From the NCBI GenBank assembly GCA_021157815.1, contig JAGGVT010000052.1:1-18206 (forward strand): DNA of 18,206 bases, in the 5' to 3' direction. The notes under the pieces are model-generated. The model was not told where the DNA came from, ran no database searches, and saw nothing but the letters and a program-made list of their open reading frames with translations. Positions 1 through 7,304 of the stretch are shown here, piece by piece. The position numbers were made by a program, and so were the translations under genes. Source of the DNA: a bacterium. Lineage in GTDB: Bacteria; JAJVIF01; JAGGVT01. Within the stretch, counting starts at the first letter, position 1. Every line of letters begins with the position of its first letter.

Positions 1-122
1 GAATAACAATCTTCTGTAATTCCGGAACAAGCTTCTGCCATTCCGGAACAAGCACGGGATGACAATCTACTTATATGAATAACAATCTTCTGTAATTCCG
101 GAACAAGCTTCTGTCATTCCGG
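1..122. repeat. Nested direct repeats, 46 bp x2 with an internal 14-mer x3
   Basis: Positions 1-46 and 77-122 are the same 46-bp sequence with one difference (C at 38, T at 114). Within it the 14-mer ATTCCGGAACAAGC occurs at 19-32, 40-53 and 95-108, so the block is a repeat inside a repeat, with a palindromic TTCCGGAA core. It runs off the left edge of the window, so its full extent is unknown. No ORF crosses it. It looks like a degenerate relative of the palindromic element at 116-136, which is a type of intergenic repeat common in many bacterial genomes. Confidence 0.85.
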
Positions 123-136
123 GCTTGACCCGGAAT
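116..136. repeat. Palindromic dispersed-repeat hairpin (ATTCCGGG...CCCGGAAT)
   Basis: ATTCCGGG (116-123) and CCCGGAAT (129-136) form a perfect 8-bp stem around the loop CTTGA. The wording CATTCCGGGCTTGACCCGGA is a familiar dispersed intergenic repeat in many bacterial genomes. The T-rich run after it could allow terminator activity for a gene to the left, but the hairpin sits about 45 bp upstream of the promoter of the next gene and more likely is simply a repeat copy. Confidence 0.7.
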
Positions 137-158
137 CCATTTTTATGTGATATCAAAC

Positions 159-186
159 TTTTTTACGATAGGAATTGTCGTATAAT
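159..186 (+). promoter_or_regulatory. Candidate sigma-70 promoter for the small secreted protein gene
   Basis: A consensus -10 box TATAAT lies at 181-186, 39 bp before the start codon at 226. The -35 region is only a T-run (159-164, 16-bp spacing), so the match is weak on that side. The start codon has a good Shine-Dalgarno sequence GAGGTG at 212-217. Confidence 0.5.
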
Positions 187-225
187 ATATATGGATAGAG
201 TTTTACATGGCGAGGTGATTACAAA

Positions 226-729
226 ATGAAAAAAGTAGCAATGATTATTTCAATTGCGCTTTTTCTGGCAGTGTTAAGCGCATCCGCATTAGCTGACGTT
301 TACTGGAATGATGGCACGACATCACAAATCCAGTATCCGGGAAATTATGCGATTAGGGGATATTTTCCTGATTTGTCAGGCAGTACTCCTGTTTATTTAA
401 TCCCCAATAATTCAATCCCAATATACGGACAGAACTACTCAAGGCAAAAATACTACGGCAGCTATCAAAACTACTACAATCCATACAATCGCGGTTACTA
501 CCAACGATATCAGAGGATTGGACGGGGAACGACAACCATATGGGGTATGCAGGACAACTCAATTATCCAATGGAATAGTATGAGCCCTGAGAAGTATGAA
601 TGGAGCAGGGGAGTACCGCCGCCATCATGGTACAAGCCTTATGTTTATGGGCCTCCAAAAACCACCGATCAGTTCAATAATTCGAGAGTGGAAGAAGAAT
701 CAGAAGAAAGAGAAGGCAAGATAGATTGA
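226..729 (+). CDS. Small secreted Tyr/Asn-rich protein of unknown function
   Basis: A 167-residue protein that I do not recognise. Residues 1-23 form a clear Sec signal peptide: KK, then a hydrophobic core, then ALA before Asp24, so the mature protein is periplasmic or outside the cell. The middle (about residues 68-98) is very rich in Tyr, Asn, Gln and Arg, with repeated YY and NY pairs. A proline-rich stretch follows (PPPSWYKPY, GPP), and the C-terminus is strongly acidic (EEESEEREG). This composition fits a surface-exposed or low-complexity adhesive or scaffold protein, but that is inference. The start at 226 is supported by GAGGTG nine bases upstream and a TATAAT box at 181. It is a single-gene unit: a strong hairpin follows 8 bp after the stop, and the next gene has its own promoter-like sequence. 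Confidence 0.75.
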   Translation: MKKVAMIISIALFLAVLSASALADVYWNDGTTSQIQYPGNYAIRGYFPDLSGSTPVYLIPNNSIPIYGQNYSRQKYYGSYQNYYNPYNRGYYQRYQRIGRGTTTIWGMQDNSIIQWNSMSPEKYEWSRGVPPPSWYKPYVYGPPKTTDQFNNSRVEEESEEREGKID

Positions 730-736
730 AACTGTG

Positions 737-772
737 AAATAGCACCATGCTTTAGCGTGGTGCTATTTGTAA
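737..772 (+). terminator. Stem-loop terminator after the secreted protein gene
   Basis: Positions 737-750 pair with 755-768 in a 14-bp stem (one T-G pair) closed by a TTTA loop. It begins 8 bp after the stop codon. The U-tract is short (ATTTGT), so it is a moderate intrinsic terminator. Confidence 0.7.
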
Positions 773-866
773 TCGTTGTGCTATTCACAATTAGATTAAA
801 CCTCCAGTCCTTTTTTCATATCTCATAGATTAACCAAATACTGGTACGCACGATTTAGCGCGCATG

Positions 867-901
867 TGTTAAAATCTCTGCCATTCAACACATAGGAGAG
901 G
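867..901 (+). promoter_or_regulatory. Candidate extended -10 and ribosome binding site of the acylase gene
   Basis: TGT-TAAAAT at 867-875 fits an extended -10 (TGn plus a one-mismatch TATAAT). No good -35 is visible, as expected for extended -10 promoters. AGGAGAGG at 894-901 is a strong Shine-Dalgarno site directly before the ATG at 904, but the resulting leader would be short (about 20 nt). Confidence 0.4.
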
Positions 902-903
902 TT

Positions 904-3252
904 ATGCTTTTACGATTCATATCTCTGGCATTATTGATTGCGGTAACCACATTCCCGACTCCTGCTTCAGGGGGGACATTCGATTCAGGAAAGACATCGG
1001 ATTCCGGCATTTCAATATCATTGCCGGGATTGACTGACAGCGTCCGCATTTACAGGGATAGTTACGGTACTCCCTATATAATCGCATCGAACGAGCATGA
1101 TCTTTTTTACGCTCACGGTTACATGCAGGCAGCGGACAGGCTGTTTCAGCTGGATGGCATACGGCGTATCCCGCAGGGAACAACCGCGGAACTCATTGGC
1201 AGAGACCAGCTCAGCATGGATATGTGGTTTCGTAAAATCGGACTCGATAGAACCGCTAGAAAATCACTCGAAATACTTGACCCTAAAACCAGATTTATGC
1301 TTGATACATTCTCGGATGGTGTAAACGCTTACATAGAAAATAATCAAAACTCTCTGCCGTTGGAATTTTTGCTGCTTGGATATAAGCCTGAGCCGTGGAC
1401 ATCGTATGACAGCCTTTCTGTAATGTACCTGATTTCATGGTGGCTTTCAGTTGGGCTATATCAGGAGATGTTTTACGATGACCTTGTCAACGTATTTGGC
1501 GAGGATATAGCATCCGCGCTTTATCCCGGGATACCATCGCGGGATGAAATAGACAAACTGGTCGAGGAGAAACGAAACCCTGAAGAACCGCGAGAAGTAT
1601 TCAAGCCCTACAAATGGCGTGTGCCGTATCCAAAGCGGGTACGAGGAACAAACTGCTGGATTTTATCCGGCTCGAAAACTAAAAACAAACGGCCAATTCT
1701 GGCGAATGACCCTCATCTTGAGCTGTTCTCGCCGGCAATATGGTATGAAATCGGATTGAGCTGTCCAGAGTGGAATGTAACAGGCGTTGTGTTTCCCGGA
1801 CTGCCGCTTCCACAAATAGGAACAAACGGGAAAATAGCATGGGGCGCTGCGAGTTTTCCATCTGATGTTCAGGATTTATATTGCGAAAAAGTGAATCCTG
1901 ACAACAAGCACCAATATGAATACAACGGCGAATGGCGCGATTATAAAATCACAAAGTCAAAAGTTAAGGTAAAAGGAGGCAAGGAAATATCGTTTAATAT
2001 TCTTGAGAGTGTAAACGGGCCGGTTGTGCAGGGAAGCACAAAATACAATCTTGCGCTGGCATGGACAGGATTCGAGCCAGCGGATGATCTTCACTCGTTT
2101 TACAAGATAGCAAAATCCGAAAACGTGGAACAGTTTAAAGAAGCATTACGAACTTTCAGGGCGATTCCCCAGCATTTCTTCGCGTTTGACCTTAACGATA
2201 ACATAATACATGTACAGCCCGGACGCCAGGTAATTCGCGATGGTTTCAACGGTGACATTCCTCAGGATGGCGGTAATCCTGAAAGGAAATGGAGTGGGTT
2301 TATTCAATATGATGACATGCCTTATGAGAAGAATCCCAAAAGGGGATTCATGAACAACTCGAACAATTTCCCGCCCATCGACAGAGGAATTGATCTTGGC
2401 ATAACCTTTCCGTTGCCAATGCGCTTTGAACGTGTGCAGGAATTTCTGGAATCGCGTAACGATTTCACTCCTGAGGACATGGCGAAAATGCAGACTGACA
2501 CATTGAATCCCATGGCGCGTAAAATTCTACCTTTGATGCTTTCCCGACTTGAAGGCTTTGACCTTGGCGATTTTGAATCTTACGCCAAACTTTTAAGAGA
2601 GTGGGATTATGATGAATCGAGCGATTCAATCGCCGCTACTATCTATAACCAGTGGTGGACTGAACTGCCGAAACATATTTTCAACAACAAGATGGGATTG
2701 TACGCGTTAAGTTATCGCGATTACACGAATCAATACTCGATGGCTTTGATTGATATATTCGAAAACGGGGAATCATCGGTTTTGTGGAAATGGCTTGAAA
2801 TCGGCAATGAGGATAACCTCAACGTTCTGTGCAAACTGGCTTTTGATCTCGCAATCAAGCAACTGACCAAAGATTATGAATATGACAGGGAAAACTGGAA
2901 ATGGGGAAAGGTGCATAAGACACATTTCGCTCATCCATCGAAAGTTGAATTCCTTGTGGATGGCGGCAGCTATGGAGTAGGGGGCAGCCAATATTCAATT
3001 AATGTAACTCACTATTTCCCATCAATGGGATATGAGGCTACATTCGGAGCAAGTTACAGGTTTGTGGCATCTGTTGGCGAGAATAATAAAATTGTGGCAA
3101 AGAGCGTACTACCCCCGGGAAACTGGGCGGCGCCTTTATCTCCGCATTTCAAAGATCAAATCAAGATGTGGGTAAACGGTGAGATGAAAGACCTTTGTGT
3201 CTATCCAGATGAGATGAGCAATCTGCCACTTGCGGTGGTTTTAAAACCGTAA
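904..3252 (+). CDS. Penicillin-acylase-family Ntn hydrolase, secreted
   Basis: A 782-residue precursor of the penicillin amidase family (PF01804): amidases cleaving acyl amides such as penicillins, cephalosporins or acyl-homoserine lactones. Residues 1-23 form a signal peptide, so it acts outside the cytoplasm. The alpha-chain part carries the family motif AHGYMQAADRLFQLDGIRR (about 70-88). The alpha/beta boundary is at Gly248-Thr249 in RGTNCW. The beta-chain follows with LANDPHL (about 267-273), the PGLPLPQIGTNGKIAWG block (298-314), the NNSNNFP oxyanion-hole segment (484-490) and an FERV Arg (510). The C-terminal DGGSYGVGGSQ and YRFVASVG blocks are also typical. Length and motif order are normal. 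Odd point: the N-terminal nucleophile after self-cleavage, nearly always Ser, is Thr here (codon ACA, 1648-1650). Substrate cannot be told from sequence. The start has a strong SD (AGGAGAGG). Confidence 0.93.
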   Translation: MLLRFISLALLIAVTTFPTPASGGTFDSGKTSDSGISISLPGLTDSVRIYRDSYGTPYIIASNEHDLFYAHGYMQAADRLFQLDGIRRIPQGTTAELIGRDQLSMDMWFRKIGLDRTARKSLEILDPKTRFMLDTFSDGVNAYIENNQNSLPLEFLLLGYKPEPWTSYDSLSVMYLISWWLSVGLYQEMFYDDLVNVFGEDIASALYPGIPSRDEIDKLVEEKRNPEEPREVFKPYKWRVPYPKRVRGTNCWILSGSKTKNKRPILANDPHLELFSPAIWYEIGLSCPEWNVTGVVFPGLPLPQIGTNGKIAWGAASFPSDVQDLYCEKVNPDNKHQYEYNGEWRDYKITKSKVKVKGGKEISFNILESVNGPVVQGSTKYNLALAWTGFEPADDLHSFYKIAKSENVEQFKEALRTFRAIPQHFFAFDLNDNIIHVQPGRQVIRDGFNGDIPQDGGNPERKWSGFIQYDDMPYEKNPKRGFMNNSNNFPPIDRGIDLGITFPLPMRFERVQEFLESRNDFTPEDMAKMQTDTLNPMARKILPLMLSRLEGFDLGDFESYAKLLREWDYDESSDSIAATIYNQWWTELPKHIFNNKMGLYALSYRDYTNQYSMALIDIFENGESSVLWKWLEIGNEDNLNVLCKLAFDLAIKQLTKDYEYDRENWKWGKVHKTHFAHPSKVEFLVDGGSYGVGGSQYSINVTHYFPSMGYEATFGASYRFVASVGENNKIVAKSVLPPGNWAAPLSPHFKDQIKMWVNGEMKDLCVYPDEMSNLPLAVVLKP

Positions 3253-3257
3253 TGATT

Positions 3258-3311
3258 GAGACCTCTGAAAAAGAAAGGGCTACAAGAAAACATGACTTTA
3301 TCAGAAGTCTC
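3258..3311. other. Intergenic inverted repeat between acylase and phosphodiesterase genes
   Basis: GAGACCTCTGA (3258-3268) can pair with TCAGAAGTCTC (3301-3311), 10 of 11 positions, across a 32-nt loop, just after the acylase stop codon. There is no T-run after it, so it is not a standard intrinsic terminator. The rest of the 170-bp gap (3312-3422) is AT-rich, with no promoter I would defend. Confidence 0.4.
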
Positions 3312-3422
3312 CCATTATAACGCTAAAGGCATTATCTATATCTGCTAAAGGACTATGCAAATATGTATTTATAGCGTAAAATTATTCTTTGATGTGTTGC
3401 ATAAAAAAAGCGGGACAAATAA

Positions 3423-5288
3423 ATGAAAATTCAAATAAAAACATACATCCTGATTTTAATAACAATTGGTCTTTCGTTGTCGTGTTCATCAGGGAATGTA
3501 AACGCGCCAAAGTATGATGTCGCGCAACTTGACATAGCGACAGCGCGAGAACGAATGATAAAGGCTGATCAGAAAATACTTTTGTATGGCTTGGACGGCT
3601 TAACCTGGTGCAAACTTGATGCCTACCGAAAACGCGGAATGCTGCCGAATTTTGACAAAATTATAAAAAAAGGCTCATCAGGCAAACTGGAATCTATCAA
3701 CCCGATGTTCTCCATTTCACTGTGGACAACAGTGGTTACAGGCGTCGATTTCGATACTCACGGAGTTCAATACTTCTACAAGATCGGCAAAAACGGGTCG
3801 ATGCTGCCATACACAAGCATCGACAGGAAAGTAAAAGCGTTGTGGAATATCATGGATGATTTGGATGAGCCGTCCGGATGGGTCTCCTGGTGGGGGAGTT
3901 GGCCGGCTGAACCAATTAAGGGATTCAACATCTCGAACTACTTCATTGCTGATTTCGGTTTCAGGGATGTAGAGGAATTGAGCCTTTTCTATCCAGCGGA
4001 TATTTCAGATGAACTTCGCGCCTTGAAAAAGACATACACTGCCGAGTGGGGCGAAACGAAAGCGGACAGGGTCATTGGCGATTTAAGCAGGATTAACAAG
4101 GGCAATCTTGGCAAAGATTACTGGGGCGATTTCAAGTATGGTAGTTTAAACTGGGTTTACGAGAACAAGAAAAACGATTTTCTATATAATTTTCTGAGAA
4201 ACGATTATCGCAACGATGCACTCGCAGTTAATTCGGGATTGCAGATGATGAAGAAATTCGACACTCGCCTGACAGGAATATACTGCAATGGCGTTGATGG
4301 TGTCAGCCATAAATTCTGGAAATATGACAACATCGACATCGCCGCTCCCAAAGAGGCAACGGTAACTCCTGAGGAAAACCTTATGTTTGGTAAAATACTG
4401 AGCGAATATTACTCATATCATGATGAACTCCTCGGACAGGTTCTTGATTCGTTAGATGATAAAACAACTCTGATAATCGTTTCGGACCATGGATTTCAGT
4501 ATGTGCCGAAATCGAATTACATTTCCCTCAACCCGCTTCTTAACAAACTTGGATTTATATCGTTTAAAGACGATGACAAGATTGATCTGGCAACAAGCCT
4601 TGTTCATGAGATCACCGTAAAGCCCTGGGATAAAAAGCGATTTATCAGAATCAACAAGCGGTCGAATGATTTTAAAGACCTTGATGGAACTCCGCTTGGC
4701 GCTGTTAAAGCTGGAAAAGAAGAGGCGGAAGTTCGCAAAAACCTGATTGACGCTCTGAAGAATCTCACGCTAAAAAATTCCGGCATGCGATTGTTCAAGG
4801 AGGTTCGTGAGCCTACAGCAAAAGAGATAAACGAAAACGATGGCCAGGGCGATATTATCGCGCTATTGAATCGAGCGCTGTTTGAATCAAATTTCAAGGA
4901 TGAAATATTATTTCCAGATGGCTCATCTATTTCTCTCGATATGATTGCAATCAGAAATTATCACTCGGGGAATCATGACCAGTTCGACGGCGTTATAATC
5001 ATGGTTGGCCCACTTGCGAAAGAAGGTTACGAAATCAAAAACGCTAGAATGTATGACATAGCGCCGACAATACTGGCAATGCTGGGACTCCCGGTAGCAG
5101 ATTACATGCTGGACAACGGTAAAGTACTGACAGACCAGTTAAAAGATGAATTCGTCAAGGAATTTCCCGTGCAGGTAGTTGAAACATACGGTGAATTCAC
5201 AAACGCATTTTTTGGGCTTGATGTATCAACATCATCCGCAGATGATGAAATCCGCCGTGCCTTGCAGGGCCTTGGATATATGCAGTAA
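3423..5288 (+). CDS. Type I phosphodiesterase / nucleotide pyrophosphatase-like lipoprotein
   Basis: A 621-residue protein of the alkaline phosphatase superfamily, type I phosphodiesterase/nucleotide pyrophosphatase branch (PF01663), a two-metal hydrolase of phosphoester or phosphodiester substrates. Residues 1-20 are a lipoprotein signal with lipobox LSLSC, giving lipidated Cys21. Metal and catalytic residues appear in family order: Asp58 in YGLDGLTW, nucleophile candidate Ser97 in MFSISLWTTVVTG, Asp292 and His296 in VDGVSHKFW, Asp355-His356 in VSDHGF and His518 in GNHDQFDG. DIAPTILAMLGLPV (about 545-558) is the standard C-terminal signature. The protein is therefore probably active and tethered to a membrane facing the periplasm or exterior. 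The start at 3423 has only a weak SD (GCGGGA). The gene ends 11 bp before the first 8-bp repeat array. Substrate unknown; some relatives act on nucleotides, others on phosphonates or phospholipid head groups. Confidence 0.9.
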   Translation: MKIQIKTYILILITIGLSLSCSSGNVNAPKYDVAQLDIATARERMIKADQKILLYGLDGLTWCKLDAYRKRGMLPNFDKIIKKGSSGKLESINPMFSISLWTTVVTGVDFDTHGVQYFYKIGKNGSMLPYTSIDRKVKALWNIMDDLDEPSGWVSWWGSWPAEPIKGFNISNYFIADFGFRDVEELSLFYPADISDELRALKKTYTAEWGETKADRVIGDLSRINKGNLGKDYWGDFKYGSLNWVYENKKNDFLYNFLRNDYRNDALAVNSGLQMMKKFDTRLTGIYCNGVDGVSHKFWKYDNIDIAAPKEATVTPEENLMFGKILSEYYSYHDELLGQVLDSLDDKTTLIIVSDHGFQYVPKSNYISLNPLLNKLGFISFKDDDKIDLATSLVHEITVKPWDKKRFIRINKRSNDFKDLDGTPLGAVKAGKEEAEVRKNLIDALKNLTLKNSGMRLFKEVREPTAKEINENDGQGDIIALLNRALFESNFKDEILFPDGSSISLDMIAIRNYHSGNHDQFDGVIIMVGPLAKEGYEIKNARMYDIAPTILAMLGLPVADYMLDNGKVLTDQLKDEFVKEFPVQVVETYGEFTNAFFGLDVSTSSADDEIRRALQGLGYMQ

Positions 5289-5299
5289 ACGAAAGGAAA

Positions 5300-5459
5300 G
5301 TTAGTAAGTTAGCAGGTTAGTAGGTTAGCAGGTTAGCAAGTTAGCAGGTTAGCAGGTTAGTAGGTTAGAAAGTTAGCAGGTTAGCAGGTTAGTAGGTTAG
5401 CAGGTTAGCAGGTTAGCAGGTTAGTAGGTTAGTAGGTTAGCAGGTTAGTAGGTTAGCAG
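5300..5459 (+). repeat. Array 1: 20 tandem copies of an 8-bp unit (GTTAGYAG)
   Basis: Exactly 20 contiguous 8-bp units, 160 bp, beginning 11 bp after the phosphodiesterase stop codon. The consensus is GTTAGCAG. Position 6 is C in 12 units, T in 7 and A in 1; position 8 is A rather than G in units 1, 5 and 9. Reading position 6 gives T C T C / C C C T / A C C T / C C C T / T C T C, a 32-bp higher-order pattern. The unit length is not a multiple of three, so stop codons (TAG forward, TAA reverse) recur in every frame and the array cannot be translated. There are no spacers, so this is not CRISPR. Confidence 0.97.
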
Positions 5460-5595
5460 GTTGTAGTGAATCCCTGATTCGTGGAGATCGCATTACCAGG
5501 TAAAATATATTATAAAAAGCTAACTAATTTATGAGCATTATGCTATAATTAAAGTTATAAAAGTAGTGGATTAAATACATATAATTGAGCGTTAA
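5460..5595 (+). promoter_or_regulatory. Upstream region of the radical SAM gene with an extended -10 box
   Basis: After array 1 the 136-bp gap is AT-rich and carries TGC-TATAAT at 5541-5549, a perfect extended -10 motif about 47 bp before the ATG at 5596. A -35 match is not convincing. The Shine-Dalgarno signal is weak (TTGAGCG around 5585). No hairpin terminator for the gene upstream of the array is visible here. Confidence 0.55.
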
Positions 5596-7074
5596 ATGAA
5601 CATTCTTCTTATATACCCGAAATTCCCAGACACTTTCTGGAGCTTTAAGCATGCGCTTAAATTCATCCACAAGCAAGCGACATTACCACCGCTTGGTTTG
5701 ATTACTGTCGCCGCTATGCTTCCTGAAAAGTGGAACAAAAAACTGGTAGATCTTAATATCGAGAAATTGACCGAAAAGGATATCGAATGGGCTGATTGTG
5801 TCTTCATCAGCGGAATGATTGTTCAGAAGGAATCCGTTTTGAAGATTATCAATACCTTCCGGGAAAAAGGTATTACAATTGTAGCGGGTGGTCCGTTATT
5901 TACAATCGAACCTGATAGTTTCGATATGGTCGATTACCTGATATTGAACGAAGCTGAAATAACGCTGCCAAAATTCCTTGATGATTTTCAAAATGGAAAA
6001 GCTAAACACATATACACAACCACTGAATTTCCTGATATAAAAGATACACCAGCTCCAATGTGGGAACTTCTCAATTTAAAACGCTATGCCACGATGAGCA
6101 TTCAGTTTTCTCGCGGATGCCCTTTCCATTGTGATTTCTGCAACGTAACTGCGCTTTTTGGCCATAAGGTACGGCTTAAAACCGCTGAACAGATAATCAA
6201 TGAGCTGGACTCTCTTTTCAAACTTGGATGGCGCGATGGCGTGTTTTTTGTGGATGATAATTTAATCGGAAACCGTAAACGCCTGAAAGAAGATCTTTTG
6301 CCGGCTTTGATCGAGTGGCAGAAAAACAAAAAGGGAATTCCGTTTAACACCGAGGTTTCAATTAATCTTGCTGACGATGAAGAAATGATGCAGTTGATGG
6401 TCGATGCCGGTTTCGACACTGTATTCGTAGGCGTCGAAACTCCTGATGAGGACAGCCTTATTGAGTGCAGCAAGAAGCAGAACAAGAATCGCGATATGGT
6501 TGCGGATATTAAACGCATGCAGCATTTTGGCTTGCAGGTTCAGGGCGGATTCATTGTGGGATTTGATAATGACACCGAATCAATTTTCCAGCGCCAGATT
6601 GATTTTATCCAGAAAAGCGGAATTGTAACAGCGATGGTAGGACTTCTCCAGGCTCCTCCAGGCACAAAACTGTATGATAGGTTGAAGCGTGAAAATCGTA
6701 TAATAGGGGATACATCGGGGGATAATGTTGATGGCACCACAAACATTATTCCGAGAATGAATATTGATACTCTAAGAGAAGGATACAAAAATATACTCGA
6801 AAGCATATACGCGCCAAAGCCATATTACCAGCGTGTCACAACATTCCTTCGGGAATACAAAGCTCCGAAAATAAAAACCCCGATTCGAGCGCATAGTATA
6901 ATGGCAATGTTAGAATCAATCGTTCTGCTGGGAATCATCGGAAAAGAGCGAAAATACTACTGGAGACTAATTTTATGGACATTCGTAAGGCGTCCAAAAC
7001 TAATCTCTATCGCGTTTACGCTTGCAATCTACGGACACCACTTCAGAAAAATCTGCGATATGCATGTAGTGTAA
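5596..7074 (+). CDS. B12-binding-domain radical SAM protein (DUF4070-type)
   Basis: A 492-residue cytoplasmic enzyme with an N-terminal cobalamin-binding fold (about 1-135; opening NILLIYPKFPDTFW and the PPLGLITVAAMLP block), then a radical SAM core. The cluster ligands are Cys175, Cys179 and Cys182 in RGCPFHCDFC (CxxxCxxC). The core continues through the VFFVDDNLIGN strand (about 217-227), VFVGVETPDEDSL and GGFIVGFDNDT. The C-terminal approx. 130 residues match the DUF4070-type tail seen in this family. Relatives include the hopanoid C-2 methylase HpnP and many uncharacterised proteins, so a methyltransfer reaction on an unactivated carbon is the likely chemistry, but the substrate is unknown and no hopanoid genes are nearby. 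It is transcribed alone from an extended -10 promoter; the 230-bp gap to proS contains a long hairpin and another promoter. Confidence 0.9.
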   Translation: MNILLIYPKFPDTFWSFKHALKFIHKQATLPPLGLITVAAMLPEKWNKKLVDLNIEKLTEKDIEWADCVFISGMIVQKESVLKIINTFREKGITIVAGGPLFTIEPDSFDMVDYLILNEAEITLPKFLDDFQNGKAKHIYTTTEFPDIKDTPAPMWELLNLKRYATMSIQFSRGCPFHCDFCNVTALFGHKVRLKTAEQIINELDSLFKLGWRDGVFFVDDNLIGNRKRLKEDLLPALIEWQKNKKGIPFNTEVSINLADDEEMMQLMVDAGFDTVFVGVETPDEDSLIECSKKQNKNRDMVADIKRMQHFGLQVQGGFIVGFDNDTESIFQRQIDFIQKSGIVTAMVGLLQAPPGTKLYDRLKRENRIIGDTSGDNVDGTTNIIPRMNIDTLREGYKNILESIYAPKPYYQRVTTFLREYKAPKIKTPIRAHSIMAMLESIVLLGIIGKERKYYWRLILWTFVRRPKLISIAFTLAIYGHHFRKICDMHVV

Positions 7075-7122
7075 ATTATTTATCCCAATTGTAATATGAT
7101 AATAAATAATATTCGGAACGCT

Positions 7123-7189
7123 GACAGACTTGGGACTGTTGAAAAGGCCTACGGTACTAACAAGGTTTTTCAACAAGCCCAGACTTGTC
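7123..7189. repeat. Long imperfect inverted repeat upstream of proS
   Basis: Arms 7123-7145 and 7167-7189 match at 17 of 23 positions as reverse complements; the inner nine (TGTTGAAAA with TTTTCAACA) are perfect and the loop is 21 nt. It lies 48 bp after the radical SAM stop codon and could act as that gene's transcript end, but the run after it is not T-rich. It resembles a short palindromic intergenic element rather than a T-box: I see no AGGGTGG-type antiterminator box near proS. Confidence 0.55.
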
Positions 7190-7208
7190 CGCATTTTCTA
7201 AAATTTAA

Positions 7209-7239
7209 TTTACGCAATCTTCACTCCGATTGTTATAAT
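7209..7239 (+). promoter_or_regulatory. Candidate extended -10 promoter of proS
   Basis: TGT-TATAAT at 7231-7239 is a perfect extended -10 element. A poor -35-like TTTACG lies at 7209-7214 with 19-bp spacing. Transcription would start near 7246, giving a leader of about 60 nt that begins after the hairpin at 7123-7189. Confidence 0.6.
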
Positions 7240-7304
7240 GATTTCTTTTATAAGGACTTGATTTCGGATTGATTTCCGCTTTCAAACCAAACAATGTGGA
7301 GTAG

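Noticed and set aside
353-562. Minus-strand ORF inside the small secreted protein gene
   Set aside because: No RBS or recognisable product; it is antisense to a gene with a clear signal peptide, RBS and terminator.
904-3252. Antibiotic-resistance or quorum-quenching role for the acylase
   Set aside because: Family membership does not fix the substrate, and no regulatory or resistance genes are adjacent.
5300-5459. CRISPR-like array
   Set aside because: The repeat unit is 8 bp with no spacers and no cas genes nearby; it is a simple tandem repeat.
7075-7304. T-box leader controlling proS
   Set aside because: No T-box consensus such as AGGGTGG and no specifier stem could be recognised; the hairpin lies upstream of the likely transcription start.
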